Positions 46,292 through 55,154 of a DNA stretch of 64,000 nt are shown here, one piece after another. Origin of the DNA: Limisalsivibrio acetivorans (GTDB lineage: Bacteria > Chrysiogenota > Deferribacteres > Deferribacterales > Geovibrionaceae); NCBI RefSeq assembly GCF_000421105.1, contig NZ_ATWF01000002.1:186001-250000 (forward strand). The letters run 5' to 3'. Each line of letters starts with the position of its first letter. The stretch's first letter is position 1. A model generated the notes under the pieces. It saw only the letters and a list, made by a program, of their open reading frames with translations. It was not told the origin of the DNA and ran no database searches. Both the position numbers and the translations under genes were made by a program.

Positions 46292-46558
46292 TCAGTCCTC
46301 CAGCCCTGCCCGCTGTACTGCGGAGCTGAGCCTCGCCTTTATGGCATAATCAAGGGCTCCCCTGTCCGCAATGCGAATGTATCCTTCGCTTACGTCATTG
46401 GCGGCGAGCTCCTCCTCAACGGCGGCTCTAATAAGATGCTCAAACTGTTTCGCCACGGTTGATTCCACCTCTATCTCAAGGGAATCCGAGGGCTCCACAA
46501 ATACCATAAGGTCGCTGGACTGCATTGTTCCGGCCTGGGCCGGTGATTTGATCCTCAT
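46292..46558 (-). CDS. citD: Citrate lyase acyl carrier protein (gamma subunit)
   Basis: CitD carries the phosphoribosyl-dephospho-CoA group. The 88-residue protein starts 'MRIKSPAQAGTMQSSDLMVFVEP', where the serine of 'GTMQSSD' is the usual attachment site, and ends with 'GALDYAIKARLSSAVQRAG', typical of the family. 33 bases after citC. Confidence 0.94.
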   Translation of the reverse strand: MRIKSPAQAGTMQSSDLMVFVEPSDSLEIEVESTVAKQFEHLIRAAVEEELAANDVSEGYIRIADRGALDYAIKARLSSAVQRAGLED

Positions 46559-46591
46559 CTTGCCAGACTCCTTCTATATGTCTATCAAGGC

Positions 46592-47617
46592 CTAGTGCCT
46601 TGTCTTTCTCTCTTTAAGTCGCTGAACCACCTTGAAGCCTGCCTCCGAAGACAGGAATTTCCATGTGGATGCAGGTACAAGCTCCTTCGCTCTGTCAAAG
46701 TCATTAATCCGCAGAGCCTCCCTTACTGCCGAGGCGCTCACAGCAATACCGTTCTGCTCATACCGCTCTATCTCGCAGAACTCCATGCCGTTCCTTCGCA
46801 GGGATCTACCCATCGCCTCGTTGTATGCGCATGTTACGCCGCAGTAGGGCTCGCTTCCGGCGTATCTTGTACCTATGTGGAAGAATGGGGCGATATGGCG
46901 GCAGAATATATCAAGGTCCATCTCCATCTGTATGGAGGAAGTATCCGTGCCGCTTTTCAGGAAGTATGATGGAAAGGTTATACCGCTCACCGCATAGGAG
47001 GATGCGCTCATTACGGTTACGTTGTCAAGATCCTCAGTCCCGTCCTCTACAAGCTTGAGACGTACATCAAAGGGGAAGGAGGAGGCGTCCTCCTGAACAA
47101 CGAAGATATAGAGGTGTTCACTCCTTGATGCGGCCTCTTCTATGAGCTTTCTATGCCCCATGGTGAAGGGGTTGCAGTTCATCACGATACCGCCGTTTCC
47201 CTTATCCTTGAGGGGTTTGTGCACAAGCTCACGGTGACGGTTGAGATACCTTGAAATACCCCGTCCGTACTCCATCATAACCGCCTTCTCATGCCTTGCC
47301 AGCGGATGGAAGTTCAGCCTGGAGAAGCTTACGGCATACTCGGGCTTGGTGAAGAGGAAGAAGTCACGCACGCCAGAATCGAAGCCGTCCTGAACGAGGC
47401 TTGTGGCCACATCGCCCACAGCATCGGTGCTGGAGCAGTCGGGGTGTACGGCAAACATCTTCAGGATGTTTCCAGCCCTTGCGCCTACCGCTGTGAGGCG
47501 CCGGTTCTCGAAGATACCCACAAGCCTGTCGTGGTCAGCCTCGTAGCTGAGGCCGTGGAGGCTTAGAAGTTCCTTTGCGGACTGTCTGTCGTGCTCGGCA
47601 AGAAGCTCTGTTACCAT
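46592..47617 (-). CDS. citC: Citrate lyase synthetase ([citrate (pro-3S)-lyase] ligase)
   Basis: CitC acetylates the prosthetic group with acetate and ATP to activate the lyase. The 341-residue form starts at ATG 47615-47617 (AAAGGGG at good distance); a TTG seven codons earlier lacks a site. An N-terminal acetyltransferase-like domain (about 1-130, 'TAVGARAGNILKMFAVHPD') is followed by a nucleotidyltransferase domain with 'IVMNCNPFTMGHRKLIEEAA' (TxGH motif) and 'SASAVREALRINDF'. First gene of the operon. Confidence 0.95.
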   Translation of the reverse strand: MVTELLAEHDRQSAKELLSLHGLSYEADHDRLVGIFENRRLTAVGARAGNILKMFAVHPDCSSTDAVGDVATSLVQDGFDSGVRDFFLFTKPEYAVSFSRLNFHPLARHEKAVMMEYGRGISRYLNRHRELVHKPLKDKGNGGIVMNCNPFTMGHRKLIEEAASRSEHLYIFVVQEDASSFPFDVRLKLVEDGTEDLDNVTVMSASSYAVSGITFPSYFLKSGTDTSSIQMEMDLDIFCRHIAPFFHIGTRYAGSEPYCGVTCAYNEAMGRSLRRNGMEFCEIERYEQNGIAVSASAVREALRINDFDRAKELVPASTWKFLSSEAGFKVVQRLKERKTRH

Positions 47618-47925
47618 CGTGCACCCCTTTCGGTTCAAACATAGGGGCTTGAACCTATAAATAGAACATATTCCAAAGATTTTGGCACTTCCATAGAAAC
47701 TTAAAACGGATCCCGCTTAAAACAGATTTCTATTTACAAAATCGTGTTTATTTATCTGATATTAAGGATTTTTCGTAAAGAATCGAGAGCGTTTAGGTCA
47801 AAAAAAAAGTGCTATGAAGGGAATCTGGTTCACAATTATGTTTTCAAATACCTGTTGTACAAAGGGCTTTTCAGCTTGCTTTTTAATCCGGAATGCAAAT
47901 TTACATAATTAATTAAGGAGAAACG
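47618..47925. other. Upstream region of the citrate lyase operon
   Basis: About 300 AT-rich bases between citC and the hydrogenase operon terminator. I see no gene, no clear FNR- or CRP-like palindrome, and no CitB-type site I could defend. No citAB two-component genes flank the operon, so its regulator is not apparent here. Confidence 0.5.
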
Positions 47926-47927
47926 AG

Positions 47928-47958
47928 TAAAAACCCTCCCCGTGGCGGCGGGGAGGGT
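47928..47958 (-). terminator. Intrinsic terminator of the hydrogenase operon
   Basis: Minus strand: ACCCTCCCCG-CCGCCA-CGGGGAGGGT followed by TTTTT. Ten perfect base pairs, 6-base loop. It lies about 50 bases after the maturation-protease stop and separates the hydrogenase and citrate lyase operons. Confidence 0.92.
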
Positions 47959-48005
47959 GTCAGAAATAGAGGCCGTTCATACGGCTGTATAATGGATAGG
48001 GTCAG

Positions 48006-48485
48006 TTACTTCCTTTTCACTTCGAAACCCAGGGCTTCAACATCCCTTACCACCCTCTCGCAGACATCTGCCAAAACCGCCTGCAGTGGTTCAGTTAGTG
48101 AATCCCCGGCTTGAATACTTTGGGGAATAACGCCGTAAAGCTTTATCGATTCGGGGCATTTCCCCCTCATCTCACTAATGAGCATTACCTCCTGAAGGCC
48201 TATCTGATGGGGGCTAAGCTTTGCGGGGATCCTGTCCAGCATGATATCCTCACGCCCGTAGGTACGTATATCGCCGGGTGTGCCCTCCCCTGCGATCACA
48301 TCGATCATAAGGATATGCTCCGCCTCTTCCATCTTATATGTGGCCATAAGGCCGAGGGTTCCGGCATCGAATACCTCAACCCCTTCGGGAAACTCAAAAT
48401 TCTCCTCAAGGTAGCGCACAGCATGTACGCCAAAGCCCTCATCGGCGAGGAGGACGTTCCCCGCTCCGAATACAAGAACGTTCAT
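48006..48485 (-). CDS. hybD: NiFe-hydrogenase maturation endopeptidase (HybD/HyaD type)
   Basis: The protease removes the C-terminal tail of the large subunit once nickel is inserted. I start at ATG 48483-48485 (TAATG overlap with the large-subunit stop), giving 159 residues. An open frame runs 23 codons further upstream but only inside the previous gene. Family features: 'VLVFGAGNVLLADEGFGVHAVRYL' (Glu nickel ligand in DEGFG), 'VEVFDAGTLGLMATY' (Asp ligand), 'ILMIDVIAG' and 'LSPHQIGLQEVM' (His ligand). Confidence 0.92.
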   Translation of the reverse strand: MNVLVFGAGNVLLADEGFGVHAVRYLEENFEFPEGVEVFDAGTLGLMATYKMEEAEHILMIDVIAGEGTPGDIRTYGREDIMLDRIPAKLSPHQIGLQEVMLISEMRGKCPESIKLYGVIPQSIQAGDSLTEPLQAVLADVCERVVRDVEALGFEVKRK

Positions 48486-50167
48486 TACCTTACCTGCACC
48501 TTCACGATCTCGTTCTTTTCGGGATCGATGGTATGCACTGCACAGGCAAGGCATGGGTCGAAGGAGTGTACCGTACGGATAACCTCAAGGGGCTTGTCCG
48601 CCTCAAGGACGGGGTTGCCCACAAGGGAAGCCTCGTAAGGTCCGGGTGTTCCTTGCTCATCCCTTGGTCCTGCATTCCATGTGGAGGGAACAACCGCCTG
48701 ATAATTGAAGATCTTCTTATCACGCATAACAAGCCAGTGGCTCAGCAGACCTCTGGGAGCCTCATGGAATCCCACACCGCTGTATTCACCGTCGGGAAGC
48801 TCCGTATCGTTGGCGTAGGTTTGATCACCTGCGGCGATATTCGCCTCAAGGGCATCTATGTATTCAACGGCCTTATCCGCCATGACAACGGCTCTTGCAG
48901 CTCTGGCGTAGTGCCTTCCCATGGTGGAATGAAGGTCATCAAGGCCTATGCCGAGAGTGGATGCGGCGGAGTTCACAAGCTCCGTGACCTTCTCATCACC
49001 AGCGGCGTAGTTCACTAGTATCTGGGCAAGGGGGCCCACCTGTGCGGGTTTGCCCTCAAGGCGGGGAGCCTTAACCCATGTGTATTTGCCCTCATCATCG
49101 AACTCGCCGTAGCTGGGCTCGGTCTCACCCTTCCACGGATGAAGGGGTTCGCCGTCTTCATACCAGGCATGGGCAACAGACTCGGTGATGTTCTTTCTTA
49201 TGTAGTCATCATTCCAGCTGGCGGATTCTCTGAACGTCGAGAGATCGCCGTTCATTATGGTTCCGCCTGTCACACCGAAACTGGTGCTCTTGCCGTCCAA
49301 AGGGAAGTCGGGGGTAGCGAGGTAGTTATCCACACCCCTGCCGTACTTGAACCAGTCCTTATAAAAGGAGGCGATGGCGAGAACATCGGGATAGTATACC
49401 TCGTTTACGAACTGCTTAACCTCCATGGTGAGGCTTCTGAGGAGTGCGAGACGCTCCACGTTGAGGGTTGCTGGATTGTCCACGTTAACCGCAGTGGCAA
49501 CGCCTCCTACAACGAGGTTCTGGATATGGGGGTTCTTCGAACCGAGGATAGCCACCGCCTGTGCTGCTTTTCTCTGGTAATCGAGCGCTTTCAGGTAGTG
49601 CGCAACGGCGATGAGGTTTATCTCCGGCTCGAGGCGCATATCCTTGTGCCCCCAGTAACCGGAGGAGAAGATGCCGAGTTTACCCGTTGATACGAAGCCT
49701 TTGAGCCTCTCCTTAACGGCGGCGAACTCTGTTACAGAGTTACCCGGCCATGGCGAGAGGGACTGGGCAATGGAGGCGGCCTTTGCGGGGTCTGCCTCAA
49801 GGGCGGAGGTTATATCCACCCAGTCAAGGGCGGAGAGGTGATAGAAATGCACGATATGGTCCTGCAGAGAGTGGAGCGCAATCATAATGTTACGGATCAT
49901 CTGCGCATTCACGGGGAGCTCAACGTCCAGAGCATCCTCTACGGAGCGTATGGAGCTGATCGCATGCACCGTTGTGCAAACTCCGCAGAAACGCTGGGCG
50001 AAGACCCATGCGTCCTTGGGGTTTCTACCCTTGAGCATTGTTTCGATACCCCGCCACATCTGGCCGCTCGCCCACGCTTTACTCACGCTTCCGTTGTCCA
50101 CTTCCACATCTATTCTGAGGTGACCCTCGATCCTTGTGATGGGGTCTACTGTAATCCTTTTACCCAT
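48485..50167 (-). CDS. hybC: NiFe hydrogenase large subunit (Hyb type)
   Basis: The 560-residue catalytic subunit. Nickel ligands are visible in both motifs: the N-terminal 'RFCGVCTTVHA' (RxCGxCxxxH, about residue 60-70) and the C-terminal 'FDPCLACAVH' (DPCxxCxxH, Cys near 539/542). After that His there are 15 residues (TIDPEKNEIVKVQVR), the tail removed by the adjacent protease. The N-terminus 'KRITVDPITRIEGHLRIDVEVDNG' is canonical. Exported as a complex with the Tat-carrying small subunit. No Hyp maturation genes lie in the window. Confidence 0.96.
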   Translation of the reverse strand: MGKRITVDPITRIEGHLRIDVEVDNGSVSKAWASGQMWRGIETMLKGRNPKDAWVFAQRFCGVCTTVHAISSIRSVEDALDVELPVNAQMIRNIMIALHSLQDHIVHFYHLSALDWVDITSALEADPAKAASIAQSLSPWPGNSVTEFAAVKERLKGFVSTGKLGIFSSGYWGHKDMRLEPEINLIAVAHYLKALDYQRKAAQAVAILGSKNPHIQNLVVGGVATAVNVDNPATLNVERLALLRSLTMEVKQFVNEVYYPDVLAIASFYKDWFKYGRGVDNYLATPDFPLDGKSTSFGVTGGTIMNGDLSTFRESASWNDDYIRKNITESVAHAWYEDGEPLHPWKGETEPSYGEFDDEGKYTWVKAPRLEGKPAQVGPLAQILVNYAAGDEKVTELVNSAASTLGIGLDDLHSTMGRHYARAARAVVMADKAVEYIDALEANIAAGDQTYANDTELPDGEYSGVGFHEAPRGLLSHWLVMRDKKIFNYQAVVPSTWNAGPRDEQGTPGPYEASLVGNPVLEADKPLEVIRTVHSFDPCLACAVHTIDPEKNEIVKVQVR

Positions 50168-50195
50168 TATTCTATATCTCCTTAATGCTTAATAT

Positions 50196-51410
50196 TTATT
50201 TAACCGGACTCTCTACACCCGGGTTATGCACCTTATGGGGCTTGGGCATAATAGGGAAGAGCTTAACAAACACGATGTAGCCGAGTATCTCGAAGCTGAT
50301 AAGCCCGAGGGTGATCATGAACTCGGGGAGTGAGGGGAAATACTTCCACCCCGCACCGGGATCATATCCTATGAGATAAACGTTGAAGCGGTACCATCCC
50401 CCACCGATAACCAGCATGATAGCCGCAATGAAAACCATGCGGGGGGAGTTTCTGTACGCCCTCCAGCTGAGGATAAAAGCACCACCGGCTATGAGCAGAA
50501 GCTCACCGAGGAACATCCATGAATGGAAATCACCCGCAAAGGCATCCGCAAGGTGGCCTCTGTTGATAAGGTCATAGAACCTCACGCCGAGCCACGCCGC
50601 CGCAAGGATGGGGATTATCTTGGATAGCCCCGCTATCTCCCTTGTCTCAAGGTTTCTGCGGAATCCCACACTCGAAAGGGTGGACTCGAAGATAACCATG
50701 GAGTAGCCGATGAAGATACAGTTAATGAGGAACAGCAGAGGGAGAAGCCCCGTATGCCACAGAGGGTGCATCTTCGATTCGGCGATAATGAACATGGAGC
50801 CGAGGGATGACTGGTGCATGGTGGGGAGTGTAATACCAAGCACTACGAAGAAGATGAGAGCCTTATCAAGCCTGGGGTATATCCATCTCGCTGCCTTCTT
50901 AATGGTCATGAAACGCTTCTTCTCGGAGTAGATAAGCCGCTCAAGGAAGGCGGGGGCTATCTCGATGGCGAGAACAAGGGTGTATGTCATAACACAGAGG
51001 GCGACCTCGAAAAGAACGGAGTTCGGCTGCCAACGGTTCGGCATGAAGAACCCGTACATGTTCCAGTAACGCCCGAGATCCAGAACAACAGAAAACCCCG
51101 CAAGGGAGTATCCGAAGAGGCTTGTTACGATGGCGGAACGGATTAGGGGGTGGTACTTCATGTTGTTCATTATATATACGAGGATCGCAACGGCGTATCC
51201 TCCACAGGCAAAGGCTGTGCCTGTGGCAACGTCGTATGTGATCCATATGCCCCACGGGTAGCCGTCCGAAAGGTTTGTTACGGCACCGATTCCCTCAACG
51301 AAACGTACTCCGATATAATAGAATCCGATGATAACAACGGCGAGGAGCCCGAAGAAGGCGGGTGTGAAAATCTTCGATCTATGTACAATATATTCGTCAT
51401 GGTGTCCCAT
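50196..51410 (-). CDS. hybB: Hydrogenase membrane subunit HybB (NrfD-like)
   Basis: HybB is the integral membrane partner that passes electrons to the quinone pool. The 404-residue protein has about ten hydrophobic segments and Hyb-specific sequences 'TDGYPWGIW'-like 'NLSDGYPWGIWITYDVATGTAFACGGYAVAILVYIMN', 'HPLIRSAIVTSLFGYSLAGFSVVLDLGRYWNMYG' and 'GLTLPTMHQSSLGSMF'-like 'LGITLPTMHQSSLGSMFIIAE'. One base overlaps the hybA stop region. Confidence 0.93.
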   Translation of the reverse strand: MGHHDEYIVHRSKIFTPAFFGLLAVVIIGFYYIGVRFVEGIGAVTNLSDGYPWGIWITYDVATGTAFACGGYAVAILVYIMNNMKYHPLIRSAIVTSLFGYSLAGFSVVLDLGRYWNMYGFFMPNRWQPNSVLFEVALCVMTYTLVLAIEIAPAFLERLIYSEKKRFMTIKKAARWIYPRLDKALIFFVVLGITLPTMHQSSLGSMFIIAESKMHPLWHTGLLPLLFLINCIFIGYSMVIFESTLSSVGFRRNLETREIAGLSKIIPILAAAWLGVRFYDLINRGHLADAFAGDFHSWMFLGELLLIAGGAFILSWRAYRNSPRMVFIAAIMLVIGGGWYRFNVYLIGYDPGAGWKYFPSLPEFMITLGLISFEILGYIVFVKLFPIMPKPHKVHNPGVESPVK

Positions 51411-52303
51411 TATTCCTCATCCTCCGATCCGTCGTTCTTCTTCCTGTTTCTTATCGCCACGAATGTGAGCAGAGAGTAAAGAGCCACCGGTGCGATGAAA
51501 CCTTTGTATATGGTGTGCTGGATATTCTCGCTGAAGGCCGCATAGGAGTGGGTCTCAAGCTCAGGGAAGCCGAGCTGGGCGAAGTTCACCTTCTGAGGTG
51601 CGAGGTATATGACGTTTGTTCCGCCTATCTCATGCTCGCCGTAGATCTTCTCCTGATACTTTTCGGGCTCGGTCTCCATCCTCCGCTTCGCCTCGGCTAG
51701 GAGATCGCTCCTTTTTCCGAATATGACAGCCTCTGTGGGGCAAACCTCACAACATGCGGGGATCCCCTTCTCCTTAAGGTTTGTGAACTTGCAGAGGTCA
51801 CATTTAACGATCTTGGGAAATGCCTTGGGCCACTCAAATTTGGGGATAACGAAGGGGCAGGCTATCTGACAGTAACGGCAGCCGATGCACTTATCCTTGT
51901 CATAATACACAATCCCCCGCTCATCCTTCATCATTGCGGTTACAGGGCATGCGGAGACACATCCCGGCTTAACGCAGTGCATGCACTGGTGCTTCACATA
52001 GGACCATGTTTCCTCATCCTCTTTGTAAAGCTGGATGATGTTTCTGGTGCGGTAATCGAGCTTGCCCGGGGCATCCCACAGCCTGTCCTCATCGTTGGGT
52101 GCGGGAACAGCGTCCATGTCGTTAACCCTTTTGCATGCAGCAACGCAGGCCTTACAGCCGACGCATTTTGTGGCATCATAGAACATGCCCACATCGTTCT
52201 CACCCAGCTTTACACCTTCGGAGGCAGACGCAGTGGATGCCATAAGCGAAGCCGCTCCCAGACCTGTGAGCTTTAGAAAATCACGGCGGGAACTATTCTT
52301 CAT
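51410..52303 (-). CDS. hybA: Hydrogenase iron-sulfur subunit HybA
   Basis: HybA carries electrons between small subunit and HybB. I start at ATG 52301-52303 because it puts a Tat signal at the N-terminus ('SSRRDFLKLTGLGAASLM'); the longer open frame lies inside hybO. The 297-residue protein has four cysteine clusters: 'CVGCKACVAACKRV', 'CMHCVKPGCVSACPV', 'CIGCRYCQIACPF' and 'CDLCKFTNLKEKGIPACCEVCP'. A C-terminal hydrophobic segment anchors it in the membrane. The start overlaps the hybO stop by 11 bases. Confidence 0.92.
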   Translation of the reverse strand: MKNSSRRDFLKLTGLGAASLMASTASASEGVKLGENDVGMFYDATKCVGCKACVAACKRVNDMDAVPAPNDEDRLWDAPGKLDYRTRNIIQLYKEDEETWSYVKHQCMHCVKPGCVSACPVTAMMKDERGIVYYDKDKCIGCRYCQIACPFVIPKFEWPKAFPKIVKCDLCKFTNLKEKGIPACCEVCPTEAVIFGKRSDLLAEAKRRMETEPEKYQEKIYGEHEIGGTNVIYLAPQKVNFAQLGFPELETHSYAAFSENIQHTIYKGFIAPVALYSLLTFVAIRNRKKNDGSEDEE

Positions 52304-53417
52304 CTTCAAGCTCCTTATTGCGTTTGTCCGCATCCTCAAGGTTGTTGGGGAGCTTCTTTGCAACCATGGCGCTGGCACCGAGTGCCGCTCCGGCAACTCC
52401 TCCGATAACCGCTGTGGTCACAGGATCTGCACCCTTCTTTTCACCGTTGTCGAGGGTGTCGGGGTAGTGGTCCGGGGGTGTGGGATTATGTATCTGGACT
52501 TTGTCGAATATGCTCATATGGAAGGCTAGATCCGGCTCGGTACAGCCTATGCAGGGGTGTCCTACGGATATGGGCCAAACGTTAACATCGTTGAACTTCA
52601 GTGTCATGCAGTTTGCAAATGTAGCAGGACCCTTACAACCAAGCTTGTAGAGGCAGTAACCTTCGGAATGGTTCTCGTCGCCGAACTTCTCAGCAAAACG
52701 TCCCGCATCGAAATGGGGGCGGCGCTCACAGTGTTCATGGATCTTACGTCCGTAGGCAAACATCGGCCTGTTCATTTTATCAAGCTCGGGGAGCCTGTTG
52801 AATGTGAGCAGATTGAGGATTGTGGAAAGGAGGTTATAAGGGCTTGGGGGGCATCCGGGGATGTTTATCACAGCCCTGTCCTTCAATACATCAGAAGCGG
52901 GAACGGCTTGCGTGGGGTTAGGATCCGCAGCTGCAACTCCGCCGAAGGAGGCGCATGTCCCTATACTTATGATATGGGCCGCATGCTCGGCGACCTCCTC
53001 CAGACTGTCCTTGGCGGTTTTTCCAGCTACCTTGCAGTATATGCCGTTGTCCTTGAGGGGAACGGCGCCCTCTACAATGAGTATATATTTACCGGCATAC
53101 TCCTCCATGGTTTTGTGGAGAGCCTCTTCTGCCTGATGGCCGGAGCCGGCCATAAGCGTTTCGTGGTAATCGAGGGAGATCATATCGAGTATGAGCGTTG
53201 CCACATCGGGGTGGCTGGCACGGATGAGCGATTCGGAACATCCTGTACATTCCTGAAAATGTAGCCATATAACCGGAGGACGGGAATCGGATTCGGCGGC
53301 TTCTGCCACCTGGGCCGTCATTGTAAAATCAAGCCCCATCATCGCTGTTGCGGCTGTAACTGTCTTAAGAAAGCTCCGGCGTGATATGCCGGCAAAAAAA
53401 AAGCCGTTCTCTAACAT
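52293..53417 (-). CDS. hybO: NiFe hydrogenase small subunit HybO
   Basis: The small subunit supplies three iron-sulfur clusters and the Tat signal for the heterodimer. I start at ATG 53415-53417 (AGAGG upstream), which gives the Tat motif 'GISRRSFLKTVTAATAMMG' near residues 10-28. Cluster ligands: 'LHFQECTGCSESLIR' (proximal), 'SIGTCASFGG', 'NIPGCPPSPYNLL', 'HEHCERR', 'YCLYKLGCKGPATFANC' and 'HPCIGCTEPD'. A C-terminal hydrophobic helix follows ('VIGGVAGAALGASAMV'). First gene of the operon. Confidence 0.95.
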   Translation of the reverse strand: MLENGFFFAGISRRSFLKTVTAATAMMGLDFTMTAQVAEAAESDSRPPVIWLHFQECTGCSESLIRASHPDVATLILDMISLDYHETLMAGSGHQAEEALHKTMEEYAGKYILIVEGAVPLKDNGIYCKVAGKTAKDSLEEVAEHAAHIISIGTCASFGGVAAADPNPTQAVPASDVLKDRAVINIPGCPPSPYNLLSTILNLLTFNRLPELDKMNRPMFAYGRKIHEHCERRPHFDAGRFAEKFGDENHSEGYCLYKLGCKGPATFANCMTLKFNDVNVWPISVGHPCIGCTEPDLAFHMSIFDKVQIHNPTPPDHYPDTLDNGEKKGADPVTTAVIGGVAGAALGASAMVAKKLPNNLEDADKRNKELEDEE

Positions 53418-54264
53418 ATGTATACCTCTGATATAATTACGCCCGCATTTGGGCATAGTGCCATTGCGGATACGCTTTTACGTAACCTTTTCTATTACCG
53501 CTGTTTGCACTCTGATGCCGAAATGAGAGTAAAGCCCGCGGGCGGCTTTAAACCTGACCTTCTATCAATAAAGCGGCATTAAATGCCGTAAGGAGAGCCT
53601 AACTACATTTTATAAAAGCGTTATCATAGTCTGGCCTAACTTGTTACGAGCATCTGCTTTTATTTATACTTAAATAAAGACAGTGTTTAACTTTTATAGT
53701 GCCAACACAAACACCATGACAACGCAAGATAGTGGTCAGACGGACTGACTGAATACTGTATACAATTTAAATATTGCATAAAATTTTTCATGTCAAGGTT
53801 AAAATATACCCTACACACCGGGTATACTTACTCCGAAAACAGAACTGTTTTCAGCATTATTTTATATTCCGAAGAAGGCTATAAAATTCACCGATGTATC
53901 TGGAGGCTCATTTATTGGTCGAAAATATTTAACACAGGGCTTTTTTGAACGCAAGATTTATTTATAACAGCATTACTATGGATAATTTCCGGTTAATCTA
54001 CTCGTATACATATACTTTTGAGTTTGTAACTTTTGTTCACCATGGTGCCAACATTGTTTAAATTTTCATCATATTTATGTAGCGTGCCACTGTCTCAGAT
54101 CACATTCCTGCATCCATGTAGCTGTATATTACTTTGATATTTAGATATTTTAGCACTATCATATCGCACTTATCCTATAACATCATCTTATTACCGTATC
54201 AGAGAGATTGTTTTAGAATGTTGTGCTAAATGGCTGTAATAGGTGAGTTTTTCTTCATGTAAAT
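53418..54264. other. 850-base gene-free AT-rich stretch upstream of the hydrogenase operon
   Basis: No gene recognised on either strand. It contains hairpins AAAGCC...GGCTTT (53531-53549) and CGGCAT-TAA-ATGCCG (53574-53588) in the hybO leader, a TTGACA (minus, 53791-53796) with only a poor -10 behind it, and three separate TGGCAC half-sites on the minus strand (near 53697, 54043 and 54087). Probably the regulatory region of the hydrogenase operon. Confidence 0.5.
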
Positions 54265-54308
54265 AAAAAAAAATCCGTGCAGACATGGGTTTCTTCATGC
54301 CCGCACGG
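54265..54308 (-). terminator. Intrinsic terminator after the TorD/Dms operon
   Basis: Minus strand: CCGTGC-GGG...CCC...GCACGG followed by ATTTTTTTTT. Outer stem 6 bp, inner 3 bp with internal loop, then a strong T-run. Lies about 125 bases after the chaperone gene. Confidence 0.85.
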
Positions 54309-54434
54309 AAATTCGATTACCGGCGCTTTGGAGTATTCTTGTTTATTTATCCGGTATGATCACTGTATGTCACCTACAGGGGTTCGTGACTTTACACCGG
54401 TTTTATTGAAGAGGATGCCTCTTCCTCAGATAAC

Positions 54435-55085
54435 TTAGCCTAATATTTCTCTGCTCTCCTTCAGGGCTCCCTCAAGAAGCTTGCCAGCTCCTTTATAGAA
54501 GTCCGTTGTGGAGTTTGTTGTCACCTGTTCTACAAAATTGCCCGACCAGACCAGCAGATGCTCATCCAGAAAAGACTTGAGAACCTCGACATACTCTGAA
54601 GGGTCTTCACCCTTGTCTACAGCTTCGGTGTACTGCATGCAGAGGAAGTTTACAAATGCGCACTCGTATGCGACATGATCGTCGGGCTCTTTATGAAGGT
54701 TATGGATCTTTAGTCCGTATTTTTTATAGTAACCCCTTACATCAAGGGTAGCCTTACCGAACATTGTGCCGTCTCTTTCAAGGTATACCGATTCCCAGGG
54801 GGCGGCATAGAGATGTCCGGGGCCTATGAAAAGCTTGTTGAAATTATGTCTGATAGCCTCGTAGCTCTCTTTGTTTTCTATGGAGGATTTTATAAGGGCA
54901 ACGCCCTCATTTGATTCCTCGCTCTCCATAAGAGGCCACTCGTCAAACAGCTCTGCGGAACCGGCGAGTTCTTCTATGAACTCTTCTTCCGGCAGTTCGC
55001 TGAAAAGTTTATACATAAAGCTGAAGGCAACGGACATCCTAATCATATCCGTGTACATTTCAGTCTGTTTTTTTGACCCTGTCAT
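54435..55085 (-). CDS. TorD/DmsD-family molybdoenzyme chaperone
   Basis: TorD-family proteins hold the catalytic subunit and its Tat signal until the molybdenum cofactor is inserted. The 216-residue all-helical protein has 'FNKLFIGPGHLYAAPWESVYLERDGTMFGKATLDVRGYYKKYGL' and 'EPDDHVAYECAFVNFLC', the two conserved blocks. I start at ATG 55083-55085 (GGGAG upstream), not the ATG seven codons earlier. Separated from the dmsB-like gene by a strong hairpin. It may serve either or both reductases in the window. Confidence 0.85.
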   Translation of the reverse strand: MTGSKKQTEMYTDMIRMSVAFSFMYKLFSELPEEEFIEELAGSAELFDEWPLMESEESNEGVALIKSSIENKESYEAIRHNFNKLFIGPGHLYAAPWESVYLERDGTMFGKATLDVRGYYKKYGLKIHNLHKEPDDHVAYECAFVNFLCMQYTEAVDKGEDPSEYVEVLKSFLDEHLLVWSGNFVEQVTTNSTTDFYKGAGKLLEGALKESREILG

Positions 55086-55108
55086 ATATTTGTCTCCCGA
55101 AAGCATAT

Positions 55109-55143
55109 AAAACAGCCGCAGGGGACACGCTCCCCTGCGGCTG
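55109..55143 (-). terminator. Strong hairpin between the dmsB-like and torD-like genes
   Basis: CAGCCGCAGGGG / CCCCTGCGGCTG, 12 perfect pairs with a 7-base loop, followed on the minus strand by TTTT. It is a partial terminator or an RNA-stabilising stem that should reduce chaperone output relative to the enzyme. Confidence 0.8.
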
Positions 55144-55154
55144 AATCTAAATTA

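Noticed and set aside
52304-52396. Longer N-terminus for HybA, reading into hybO.
   Set aside because: The added 31 residues lie inside hybO and would bury the Tat signal; the internal ATG places RRDFLK correctly.
53690-54095. Three TGGCAC motifs on the minus strand upstream of the hydrogenase, suggesting sigma-54 promoters.
   Set aside because: None has a TTGC-type -12 element at the required five-base spacing.
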